The translations under genes were made by a program, and so were the position numbers. The notes under the pieces were generated by a model. That model did no database searches. It saw only the letters and a program-made list of their open reading frames with translations, and was not told the origin of the DNA. From NCBI RefSeq assembly GCF_963576615.1, contig NC_088712.1, positions 13,460,541 to 13,524,540 on the forward strand: a stretch of 64,000 nt of DNA, read 5' to 3'. The DNA is from Watersipora subatra (taxonomy: Eukaryota; Bryozoa; Gymnolaemata; Cheilostomatida; Watersiporidae). Positions 53,187 to 64,000 of the stretch are shown here, one piece after another; positions within the stretch are counted from its first letter, which is position 1; every line of letters starts with the position of its first letter.

Positions 53187-56100
53187 TCATCTTAACTCGG
53201 GTGGTATCTGTGGCAGCCTGAACTCGTCGTGTGAGATAGCCTTAAGGAGTCTAAGCTTGTGAGGTTTGGCGCTTTTTGGGATGGTATACGAGCTGAGAGG
53301 TAGGTGAGTACCGAAGTACTGGTTGATCTTCGTGTGCAGCTGCCTCGTGCTATAGTTAAGTTTTTGTTTGCATTTCTTGACTGGAAATAAAAAGAATAAC
53401 CAGTAAAAAGACAACAAAGTTCCCCTGTTTTGTGTATATTCTGAAACCTCTATTTGAATGCCACCTTTATTTGAGGGCCACCTCTGATAGAACGTCACTA
53501 TAGGAAAAGGGTTGACAATTACAGCGAGGTAACTTGTAATGAAGCGCCACCTCTGTTTGACCGACACTGGGAGATTTTTTGATCTTTATGAACCCATATT
53601 AGAAAGTGATCAGTAGAAAAATGTTCACAAAACAATATTAATAATGGCTTGGTACATCAATAACAAAGAAATTTTTTCATTGTTGTTGTTGTGGTTGGCA
53701 TGGCTTTACCTGAGAATTACAATTATCACAATTATAAGAATTACACTATGACTCAAAGTCACTAATGTCTAAATCCCATCCATTGTTTTCAGATTCGTTC
53801 ATAATGCTTCTTACAATCTGACCTAAAACTTTGAATCGTTTTGATAAGCGATGAGAAGACTTTTCAGGAACACCGCTTGACGTAATAGCAACCATTGTTA
53901 TTGCATACCGAAATAGTTAATAACTATCTAGCTAATATGTTTTAATCAAAGTAGTTCTTTGTTCAATTCGGTCTGACACTTCGGCATGTGTGAAAAGTGG
54001 TTTAGCAAAACTGCTGAGGTTGACTGCGTTAATATTGCTCCACCCGAACTGTAATATAAGTGACACTGGCATCGCCTCCCCTGTAAAAGGGTTAAATTAT
54101 TCTCACCAAAATTCTAACGAGCTAGTCGAAGAATACAGCATCACCTTCTATTTAAACATCACTTCTAATAAAACTCTTAGAGGTGATGTCATTATATGGA
54201 AATGGTTGAAAAATACACTGCCAAGATGCTCAAGGAGAGAGTTTACAATAGTTGAGTAATTAATTTAGCATGATTTCAAGGTGAGCCAGAATCTTTATGA
54301 CAATTTTTATTGGTAAAATAAGTTTACAGTATGTCTTTTTCAACCTTTACAGAAATGCAGATGTGAGTGGTTATTGTTCAGGATCAGTGAAATTTTGATC
54401 GTAAAAATAGTTTTGTATAATACTAAAATTGAGCAAAGCCTTACCTTCAGGCATGATTGTAGTCTTTCTGTAGTATGACATCATTGGGTAGGTGCATTGT
54501 GAACTCTTTGTTTGTGGAGGTAGAATTCTTTTTAAGCGGTCAACCGGAAAAGTTGCTAAAATGTGAAAGGCACCAAAAAAAATTATATATTTATAATATA
54601 TAATATATAATTAATTGAATGCATGATTTATTAGCTTTTTAACTATTGAACCCTACCGACTGTCATTCCGACATTGCATAGGGCATGTCAAAAACCCTAG
54701 TGGCCGAGACACCAGCATTCATATGGCTCTGTTGACAAAAGCTGTTTCTAAGTAACGGTGTAAACTAGTCAAATTAATTCTTGCACAGGATGTTATACCA
54801 CTTCTATTTGTAATAGTTTTCAAACATCTTCCTTTACTTCCTTCGTTATAATAACAAATTTTATCGCAACGATATTGCGAAAAAAAAATCGATTTGATTA
54901 GTTTGTTGGTAGGTCAAAAATGATCGTGATACAAATAAATAATTTTGGGATACTTACTATAATTTTCAAGTTTATTTCGAGTCATGAAATGATGATGAGC
55001 GTGTGCTCAATGGAAATGCTACTACTGTAAATATTTTTACGAGTTTTTAAAATCGTACAAACTTTCATATTTTAGTTCGAATAATCGTGAAATACTGTCG
55101 TTTCTGTTTGATGACATTTATTTTGGGTTGCCCGATTTCACCAAAATATCACTTTCACCAAATATCATTGTATTTTGAGTACATTTAGATAAATATTTAA
55201 TAAAAGTTTTAAAACTTTAGATCTTTGGGCCGATTTCCCAGGGTTACTGACACACATTGACAAGCATGGCCATGGTTCAAAGGGTTAAGGAAAAAGAATT
55301 GAAACTTGCTAGGACTTTTCTTCCAAGTAACTTTCTCAAAAGCATGCAAAGGATATCTGAAGAAAATCTTAACCATTTTTCTCCATGCACTTTAAATGAA
55401 TTTTGTAATTAAATTGAATTTATTAAAAACAGTAAATTTCATTTTCGACAAAATTTTGTTTTTCCTCAAGTTTACCCCATAGCCCCTGTGATGTTTTTAA
55501 TAATAATTGTAAAATTTTATAACGTCAATTCCGGCTAACTTGTTTACTATCAGCTAGCTGCCAATCCATCAATGTAATGATTTAACCACAAGTGCAAATC
55601 AGTCTGCAATCAGGTGCAATACCTTATCGCTGCCGATTCATGTGCAAATGGACAAAAACAAGCTGCTCTAGTTGTTTACTTAGTAAGATTCACCACTTTT
55701 CAGCATCCTCCTATCTTTAAAAATAGCTGCTTTTAATATTGCCCCACAAAGTAAAAGAAATAAATGAAATCACTGCTGCCCTTATGTTGTCACTATTTGC
55801 AATACGATGATTCTCCTCCAGTTTTATATAAATTTCCAGCAACTGCTGCCTTATTCATTTCATATTATATTCTCAGAGAGTGTAGACTTCTTTATAACTA
55901 GATAGAACAGAAACATATTGTACACCTAACTCTCTCCTGGAAAGGGGTGAAAAAGGTGTCTGTCTATATGTATGCTTTTATTTTTTGGATTAATGTTGTT
56001 CATCCATGTCTTTAGTTTTGCAATTCTTGTCAACACTTCACATTATATTTTATTAGCTATATGTCATATGTTAATCAAGTTTTAATAACTTTTAGTTTCA

Positions 56101-59100
56101 CGGTGTTAAGATGTAAATATACCACAACAAATATATCTATACGTCTGTGCGGAACTTCATTACTAATCCGGGAGGGCAGTTACAGCCCCATAATGGCATA
56201 ATGTGTCACAGAACATAGGTTGAAAATGGTGAGTTAAAAATATTCAAACCATTTAATCTCATTCTTAGGATATGTGTGCCAAAACAAATCAACACCGTTT
56301 GTTTGAATTTGGTGCTTGCCAAGTTTTACTCAATATTCTATGCTACTTTTACTTTTCAAATGCGACCTTTTGCAATATTTACACTTGATTTTGAGGTAAG
56401 ATGGCCATGGATTAGATTGGCACCTGAAGTTGTCTTCTTTCTCAAGTTTCAAACTACAATAGAGTTGTATGGTCTTTGGTGGATACAAACTCGGTTACGA
56501 TAGTGATTTTCTGTCAACTGTTACGTTGCTAAACCCATGTATTAGCTTGGGTATTGTCCGCTCACTGAATAAAGAGTAGCTAATCCCAAACTTTTCAAAA
56601 GACTACAAGAACCAGATTAAAAAATTATAAAAATAATTTATAGCCACAAACAACTTTGTATGTATGTTGCACTTTTAAAATTTATCCTATTTTTCCAATT
56701 TTCAATTGTAATCATTTTGAAGATACCTGTAATGATATCTCTGGACATTCTTTCTAGTTTGCTTTTTTCTGCGGTAGCAATGCGATCCCGTAGAGGTGGT
56801 AAGCTTGTCTGCATTTTATTCTCATCATAGCTTTCTTCTCCAAACACTCCTGAAGCTGCTAAGGTAGGATTACCATGAATCTGTACATAACTAGTACGAG
56901 GTTTGGTTGCCTCAGAGAGAAAGGTGTTCTGGCGAGTCTGGGCTTTTTTAGGGTTGGCAACTTCCCATGGTTTAAGGTATTTAACTGGCTCTTCTGGTTC
57001 AAACTCAACCATTGGCTCTGGAGATGGTTCAGCTTGCTTTCTGGCAAATTCCTCCAATCTTCTCGCAAGACATTCTCTAAAATTTAGAAAATTGATTTGA
57101 GTTTTAAAAAACATATATACAGATGCTACCCTGCTTATGAATATTCGTACTACAAACAACAATAGATACGGATGGTTTTGTGCGTAAGCTAAAAATATTC
57201 ATACAAAGATGAGGTAAGCTAAATTTTGTATCGCGCGCCTGTGTCTGAGTAGCGTGGCTTTCCACCGTTGATACCGCCGCTCTTTCTTCAACATACGTAA
57301 CCCCTCTTTCACTTTTTCACTGTTTTCACTTTCTCTTTCTTTCTATCTTCCTTTTTTGTTGAATTATTTTCTTTTTCATAACTATCATTAAATAAAAAGT
57401 GTTATCTATAAGCGGTAGATTACAGTTAAATCTTTCCAAGTAATTACACAGCTAACATATTCGCGACATGCAGTAACAATTTGGAAAAAATGCAGTAGCA
57501 TTTCTTTTACAGTAGTACTATTTCTCTCTAGTTGTGCACATCTGTATAGAGCATATTTTTCTATTATTATTCAGCATTCTTTAAATGCAGTACAAGCCAA
57601 TATAGGTTACTTATACAATCTTATATAATCCTTAGACATACGTTCCGTATTAAAAAATAAACTGAGGTATCTTTCGAACAAACTCACTTAACAAACTGCT
57701 GTTCGAAAGTTGGTGAGTGTCTGTGTTCATGTATACGTCGATCTCATGTATAAGTCAATATGTATTCTAAGAATTTGTATTTTTAATTTTTTCATAAAAA
57801 TTATAACTATTTTAGGGTACAAATGTAACAACCATGATTTTTCCACAGTTTCCGTGTACATGTTAGAGTTGTCATTCATTATTAATAATTATTATGGCAG
57901 ATTTACTAAAATACAATGAATTGATATAGCAAAGCTGAATAATAATAAAACTACATACCCTACAGGATGAAAATATTCGTTGGTCATAAAAATTCGCGAT
58001 TTCGCGAACAGTCAATCCCGCGAATTATTAAATTCAGTGAATAATTAGTTCTATTTTTAATCACAAGAGAGAATAACTACTGCATCAAATTGAAAACTAG
58101 TCGCTAGCCTAGTTTTTAATGTAAATACTAAACGTAATTGGATTCCAAAACATTTTTAAAATCATTGCCTAAGCTTTGAGCTAACATCATTGGCAATGCA
58201 TCACATTTATTTACAAAATTATTCGAGGTTGTCACAAGATATGCAGAATGGCGTCATCGCAAAAATAGCCGCGAGGCAGAAGTACTAAACGTAGCCGAGT
58301 TCCAAAATTTCTTTAAAATCATCGCCAGGCTTCGAGCTTTATTGCCATTGCGTCAAACTTTACAAATTATTCAAAGTTTTTACAAGTTATTCGGCATGGC
58401 TTCAGCATAGCAAAAAAGCTCTCCTAGTCTTTCTACATTAGAATCAACTTCATCAATCTCTAATACCGAAGTCAAGGACGATCATGATTCTGATCTGGAC
58501 ATTATGGTATGTATTTGATTTGCAGTGCAGATACGTTTTTCCATAATCAACTGCATTAGTTAATTCTTTTGTTTAAAAACTGATCGCTTTCATCAAATAC
58601 TTCAGCTATTGTTTTTGTACTTCCTCGACACTCGTTAATATTTTTTTCTTTTTGTGTTTACTGCAGATTGAGAATGAAACAACCTACTCCGATTACGAAA
58701 ACTAGAGACAAGTAGTAATATTCATCAAGGCAGGAATATTGGCAGGGAGGCAACCAGTCAACCTAGACCCCTTCATCGACAACAACTCATTGATATCGCT
58801 GTAGCAAACATGATTAAATTATATATTTTATTTCATGTATAGATATATTATAATTTATTACAAACTTGAGTGTACAAATAAAATATTTCAAATACAAATA
58901 AAATTTTACAAACGATGAATGAAGTAAATGTAAACAGTTTAGTCCATATGGCGGTTGTCTAGCAATAAAATTAAACTGGTACTCTTGATATGTGAATACT
59001 AGCGTGTAATGGTGCTTTCTGACTAGTTATTTTACTAATAGCAGATCTGTCACTGTCTTGGGTAGGTGTTGAAGGCGATTCTCTTGCTACTACATGGCTG

Positions 59101-62100
59101 GTAAGGAAGTTATCATCAGAACTCTCCTCGTGGCTTACTATTGCAAAGTTCTGCCGGTTGGCCAAAGATTTGTGCTCGTAAAGGCGTTTTTGTTCCTTTT
59201 TTAAAAACAGATATATTCTTCTCGTAAGTAGCTGCAGTCACATCAACTTCAATTTCCAGACCTCCCTGAATGATTGGTGATCTTCTAAGAATGACATCTA
59301 CCACCCTTGCAATCATTGTTCTTCGGTGTATGATGAAAAATCTCTCTCTCACACTAAAACAAATAATGAAGCAGTAGGGATGGAAAAAAATACGGTAGTA
59401 TTGCGTTTTACTGAAGAACCAAAGTAAAATTCAACTAATTTAGTAAATGAAAAACTCATTACTTACCACAAGTTGTTGGCTTATCAAAGGCCTCCAAAGC
59501 GATGAATATTCGTGAAAACCTCTGAACGCAGCAAAAATTGTTTACCATAGAATAGCATGATCGCCTCGCAGTGGTAAGCTAAATATAAACCGGAACACGC
59601 GGTGTGCGCATGCGTAGTAATAACTATTACTAGCCGCAATAGAGTTAACTTTTCCTAGAGAGCGGCAGTTTTCAGCCGCGAATAAATTCATCCACGAATA
59701 TGCTTGAAAAGACAATTTTCGTGAAATATAACTCCGCGAATAAATTCATCCTGTAGGGTAAATATCTATATATGCTAATTAATTGTGATATTGGTACCGA
59801 ACATAATGTCTATATATTTATAGCCTAGTTAGTTGAACCTGGAAATTAATCTTCAATTATACTTACCTTTATCTAGGACAAGTTTCTGAAAATGTGCAGC
59901 GTAGATGTGTTAAGAGTCTATCAAATCAGCAATAATTGTTTATTATTGTAATTTTATAATACATTTATCCATACTTGCCCTCACTTGGGCTTTTTATTTG
60001 TTTTTCAGGCTCACAATGATACAATAAAACCTTTGTGAGTAGATGTTGCTCTGCTACATTTTTAATATTTTAATATTGAAATAGTTACAAATTGAATTTT
60101 AATCATAGAAAATTAATTTCAATTTTAGCTATCATAATGCAATTTCTTAAATTAAATCATACCCACAGCTCTACCTGTAGCAGCAATGTTATTCTCCCCT
60201 TATAACACGTATCATTACAATAACTGAGAATTTAAAAAAAGCATTTCGTAGACCACTCGAGAGTATTTTCATTTAAGACTGAGGGTGTTAAAAGCTTAAT
60301 GAGATAAGAAATGTAGGATTAACTAGAGACATACTAATCTCTCCAAGATTTATTTGAATGAGATGACAGTTAGTTACAGTAATAGAAGTAGTAAGTATAA
60401 TAATAGTAATAGTAAGTAAAATAACACAATAATTAGCTAAAAATGCTAAGCAATTGAGATAAATTTCCCGAAAGACTTAAAATGCAGTTTTTGGTCTCCC
60501 AAAAGCCTACAAGCACTGTCGCTATTTTCTTTCTTTTGGAAATTGTTGCTGTATCACTGCAAACGCCTATTTTCCCTGGATAGATATACCAGCCTGAGTG
60601 GCATTGGAATCTCTTACCTTCGTTCATTCTCATCATTGAAAGCCTGACGAAGCTGCCGCAAGTAAACATAGCTGGTAGTTTTCTCTTCTAACCGTCTCTG
60701 CCTTTTCTTCATGGAAACCGTATCTCTAAATCATACCATCAATCACGTTACTAACCAGAATTCTCCCAATAAAGTTTCCTAATTATAAAATTTCATTGTT
60801 TTGAAAATGGAAATACTAGTCCTGTTTTGCTAGCTAATGTTCAACAGTAACTCAGACTGGCAATTCTCATGACCAAGTGGTAACATCAACATGCAAAGTC
60901 TTTTTCTACCTACCACTTCTAACCTTTCTGCGCACATGAACATTTTGTAGGTAAACGTAAAAAGAATGGTGAAAAGTAAAAATTACAAAATAATGAAAAA
61001 CATATAGCACTTTAATTTAGTTAAAGTGTAAGTTAGTAGTCTATATTACATATTTCTATAACTTACTCTCTGTTCAAACCTTGTCAGTGCAAAGCTTACA
61101 CCTCAGTCCATGTAGCTTTAGGGTTAAGTAGAAATGTTTTAAACTGTTTTTGATGGTTGTTTTTTGGAATGCTGATTGATTGATGATTGAATAAATTAAT
61201 TTTTAAATATAATTTACATACTAGTTGTCATTTAATTTTAATCAATATGTCAGTTTTAATGCTGTATATGTAACTTTTACAAATGTGTGAATTATTTAAG
61301 TTTCGAAAAGAGAAAGCATTATTCAGCATTCTCATAAGAATATTTGTTATTGATTATTTCATTTGAAGTGCATATGGGAGCACATAAATGTAGTGTTTTG
61401 TGGGTTGACTGTACAGGCAAAACAGTAATTGTTTTTGTATTGCCATTGTCTGTTTAGCATGATAAATCAGTTACATAGTTGGTACCCACACTAGCAATGC
61501 AGGAAATCACATCTCTGTTAGCAACAAAAGAATTGATTGTAAGCACTGACACGCTAGAAAGGGAGAGTAACTACTGATCAGAATGCAATACATTGTAGAA
61601 AATTTACAAACAAGTCAAATCTGAACAATTGCGACATTGTATGCATTCATGCACAGTAGCCTCAGGTGAATGAAGACTATGAATTTCTGAATTCGGCCAG
61701 ACTAAATTATATGTATACGATATCTGATTTATTTCGACCTTTTCCCAAATTCAGCGTGTACTCAAAAGGTATTGAATTGCACCATACTCAGCTCCGATTT
61801 ATTGCTCACGACAATCACATAGCAATAATAACTGTAGATGGTGTTTTAAACGTCAAATACAGTGAACCCCCAGATAACAGCATCTCTGAATTAGGGTTTT
61901 TCGCCTTAGGAAGTGGAATACAAAGTTTTTTCGGCCCCTCGTTACAGCATTTTCACCGCTATTCAACAACAACAGTATATCTTAGAAATTCAAATTTGAA
62001 CGGCATCACTCAGTCTTTTTTTATTGAATTAGTTTAAAAAAGAATTAATACGGCTGGCTAAAAGTTATGGAGAAAGCGAAGCAAAAAGCAACAAGATGGA

Positions 62101-63584
62101 AACAAATAAGTAATAAAATTAGGAAGACAACTTTTAAGCTAATTTTAATAAAATACATATTAAACCATAGTTTCAATGGTGGGTTTAGTAGGCAAAATTC
62201 ATTTAAGTTATATTCAAAGTTTATGTTGCGTAATGTCACAAAAGTTTAGTGTACCAAATGCATTGCTGTCAAGTTTCTCACACCGCTGTTGGCCACTACG
62301 TCTGTCTCAAAGGTAAGGATTCTATTCAGTACTGTACGTAGTAATGTTACATTTTGTTGCAGATCATAACCATTGAATAGGTAACTATAGTTACTAAGGT
62401 TACCATAACATTTTTTTTACTAATTTTTAATAAGTACAATACGTATGTACAATTTTGTTATTTTTACCAGGGTCGTTGCATTAAATAATTACTAGAAGTT
62501 CCTATGCTGCTCCATACTACATTTTTGCCTTACGACTCCAACACCAGTATGAACTAATATCATATGGTCGAGGCCCGTTGTACACAATCCACAACAAGAT
62601 AACAACTCAAGATTACTTTACGATAGTGCACATCTAAAGAGCTAAAGCTAAACTGAACATGGCTTGTCTTAGGTTGAAGCTATAAAGCAGTGACAATTAG
62701 TCAATTACTCACTTTTGGTATTTAGAAGACACGTGATTGACTTGCATGGCGTGGATCCGGCTCATTTCTTTAATAGCATGGGCGGAGTAGTTCTCTTGCT
62801 CCATGTAAACCTGACAATAAAATATTGTATAAAACATTTATTCGAAATCTATCCTTGTGAGATGTTTTGAGGCATGTAATCCACCTCTACAGGTTATAAC
62901 TACAGGCCAGGCTAGCATAAAAGGTTTTCGTTTCAACTCCAGGTGTTACTACTTATTTTGAATTGTTTAAATGGTTTTATAAATATTTTCAGAAAAAGCT
63001 AAAAAATATGGCACACTACGATCAGATAGAGCAAGGTATTATTCTCTCATTGGTCTCATTATTAGTAACACAAACTGCACATGACAACTAAACCTTAAAA
63101 GTAACCAAATTATTGAATTGTAAAAGTTCGCAACCAAACACATTTGGTTATGATTGCGAAGCTTGAATGTGATTGACTAATCATTAACGAATATGATATT
63201 TAAGCTATTATTTTACAAATAATTAATTCAATCGGCATTCAGTATGCGACTATACATAGACAGTAAATAACTGGTTTGAGGCCAAGTTTTGGGTTTTGCT
63301 TAGATCTACACGGTTGCTCTGCTGAGACATCATAGCTCTAGCTGATATGCGCATGCCGCAAGCGTAGGTTTAGTTGCCTTGTGGCCAACCCTTAGTTGGC
63401 AAGATTTGGACTGAAGAAAAGAACCTTCCGTTACTTTGTCGCTCTATCATTACAGCTAAACATTCTTATAAAGATGACTTCTCACTTTTTGATCAAACTT
63501 TCTTGGATTTCTTTTGTGACTGTCTGTAGGGTTCTGAACTTTCTTTGGATTCATGTCAACTTTGATCTTCTTTGATTTCTCCAT
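53187..63584 (-). CDS. Unrecognised charged protein, six 3' exons (319 aa to stop)
   Basis: Exons in transcript order: 63584-63486, 62810-62713, 60725-60618, 57076-56727, 54555-54445, 53380-53187. Each has AG acceptor and GT donor, and phases agree (0, 2, 2, 1, 1), ending in TGA at 53189-53187. The first visible exon begins with ATG right after CAG, so it could be the start or an internal Met. The product is soluble and rich in K, R, E, Q and P, with short helical stretches (KKRQRRLEEKTTSYVYLRQL, ECLARRLEEFARKQ), an acidic proline segment (PSPEPMVEFEPEEPVKYLKP) and a basic C-terminus (SAKPHKLRLLKA). There is no membrane segment or catalytic motif. I do not recognise the family. Structural or ciliary proteins often look like this, but that is a guess. 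Confidence 0.75.
53430..54200. repeat. Diverged repeat with CACCTCTATTTGAA-type motifs
   Basis: Motifs of the form CCACCTTTATTTGAGGGCCA and CACCTCTGATAG (53445-53495, 53550) reappear in the same orientation near 54140-54190 (CACCTTCTATTTAAACATCA, CACTTCTAATAA). They suggest an old dispersed repeat with internal subrepeats; ends not resolved. Confidence 0.4.
55015..55288 (+). repeat. Family B repeat, copy 2, ending at TTAA
   Basis: Aligns with 6081-6345 and ends GGTTCAAAGGG followed by TTAA (55285-55288). It lies in an intron of the unrecognised minus-strand gene. Confidence 0.55.
55289..56726. other. Intron of the unrecognised gene, nothing identified
   Basis: No exon-like or repeat boundary stands out. 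Confidence 0.4.
56727..57076 (-). CDS. Largest exon of the unrecognised minus-strand gene
   Basis: 116 full codons between TTTTAG acceptor and ACAG|GTATCT donor. Contains PWEVANPKKAQTRQNTFLSE and SLPPLRDRIATAEKSKLERM. Joins upstream by completing an Arg codon with the exon ending at 60618. Confidence 0.75.
58396..58705 (+). pseudogene. Degenerate Ser/Asp-rich frame inside the TACCCTACAGG element
   Basis: ATG at 58396 is followed by an in-frame TAG after four codons. Then comes an open acidic stretch (SSPSLSTLESTSSISNTEVK, DDHDSDLDIM) to a GTATGT donor at 58507. A CTGCAG acceptor leads to IENETTYSDYEN and stop at 58703-58705. It looks like the acidic N-terminus of a lost transposase. The same start region is duplicated upstream (ATGGCGTCATCGCAAAAATAG near 58250). 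Confidence 0.4.
58971..59353 (-). pseudogene. Overlapping minus-strand frames inside the TACCCTACAGG element
   Basis: TTTTAG acceptor, then frame one (RERFFIIHRRTMIARVVDVI) to a stop at 59116. A second frame (KKEQKRLYEHKSLANRQNFA and onward) is open from an internal CAG acceptor to a stop at 58971. It could be a short exon choice or a frameshifted relic. No family recognised. Confidence 0.35.
60726..62712. other. Intron of the unrecognised gene
   Basis: No exon or complete element recognised. A Tc1-like TACAGTGAACCCCCAGATAA motif at about 61858 may be a MITE end without a partner. Confidence 0.35.
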
Positions 63585-63597
63585 CTGTTTCAAATTA

Positions 63598-63700
63598 AAA
63601 TACTTAAAATTAATATTAAAATGAATTAAATTATAACTAAGTATTATTAAATTATATTAAATAAATTAAATTATTAATTAAATTAAATAAATGGTTAAAA
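63598..63700. repeat. AT-rich low-complexity tract
   Basis: Imperfect (TTAAATTA/AATTAAAT)n run of about 100 bp, directly upstream of the first visible exon of the minus-strand gene. Confidence 0.8.
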
Positions 63701-64000
63701 TGCATTCACAAAGACATAAGAAGTTTAAGTATCCATGAATGTTAATGTTATTCTGAAATTACTTTACTGCCCAACAATGAGAGTGCTTGAGTTCGCCACA
63801 ACGTATTATTAGTACTGCCACGACATTATATCATTGAAGCAATAAAATTTATCACGAAATTCTTTCTTAAATCTCTAACATGTGAACCTTCGGTGCCCAG
63901 AATGAAACTTTTAGCATTGCTTGTTTTAGAATTGTTATGGCTCTGACAAGTAAAAAGTACTTTTTCAATTCAATGCTATGACTGACATGTGTTAACAAGT
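63701..64000. other. Upstream of the visible minus-strand exons, nothing identified
   Basis: No further exon could be placed. The gene may start or continue to the right of the window. Confidence 0.4.

Larger units (their letters stand above)
57956..59760. mobile_element. 1.8-kb TIR element with TACCCTACAGGATGAA ends
   Basis: The left end TACCCTACAGGATGAAAATA and the right end TTCATCCTGTAGGGTA are inverted and bounded by TA. Subterminal ATTCGCG/CGCGAAT motifs lie at both ends. Inside are a tandem ~155-bp duplication (from GTACTAAACGTA at about 58124 and 58279), a degenerate plus-strand two-exon frame (58396-58705) and degenerate minus-strand frames (59353-58971). The frames converge on AATAAA-containing sequence near 58875. 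The TA site fits Tc1/mariner or ISL2EU-type elements, but no transposase motif confirms either. Confidence 0.75.

Noticed and set aside
61666..62037. 123-codon plus-strand frame in an intron
   Set aside because: No motif. It contains a Tc1-type terminal motif (TACAGTGAACCCCC), so it probably crosses a repeat.

Overview
This is eukaryotic nuclear DNA, most likely from a marine invertebrate animal. It is AT-rich, its genes are split by GT-AG introns, and mobile elements fill most of the space between exons. I cannot name the phylum from sequence alone. I saw no bacterial, viral-genome, CRISPR, rRNA or tRNA feature.

Left third (about 0.7-26.0 kb, minus strand): the 5' part of a TRIM-type RING/B-box/coiled-coil gene. 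Five exons join in phase, from the RING exon (26015-25840) to the second coiled-coil exon (924-718), and the gene runs off the left edge. Its first intron is about 20.7 kb. That intron holds a recent Ty1/copia retrotransposon (20301-24786), two hAT-type non-autonomous elements with perfect 8-bp target duplications, a foldback element, a TACCCT-ended element with a piggyBac-like element nested in it, and a 1.76-kb minisatellite of 19-bp units.

Middle (26.1-37.7 kb): small MITEs, then an 8.7-kb LTR retrotransposon (29053-37743). Its 1942-bp LTRs differ at only one position that I saw. Its single 1323-codon frame on the minus strand encodes a gag with a zinc knuckle but no protease, reverse transcriptase or integrase. 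The C-terminus carries a hydrophobic segment followed by a Cys-containing region.

Centre right (37.8-47.5 kb, plus strand): the most unusual item. A 14-exon gene (39501-46392) splices in phase to a 963-residue protein. It has a PHD-like finger, an RS domain of fifteen 12-residue repeats, a FLYWCH-like finger and a MULE (Mutator-like) DDE transposase domain. Arrays of related 20-bp repeats in opposite orientation flank it (37831-37990 and 47365-47509) and look like the terminal inverted repeats of one large element.

Right (48-64 kb): foldback and TIR elements, a LINE 3' relic, and a minus-strand host-like gene (63584-53187). Six visible exons of that gene join in phase and encode the last 319 residues of a charged protein I do not recognise. 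A 1.8-kb TIR element with two degenerate convergent reading frames sits in one of its introns.

The two host-like genes are on the minus strand, and transposons occupy their introns. Exon junctions were assigned from GT/AG signals and reading-phase agreement. No transcript data were available.
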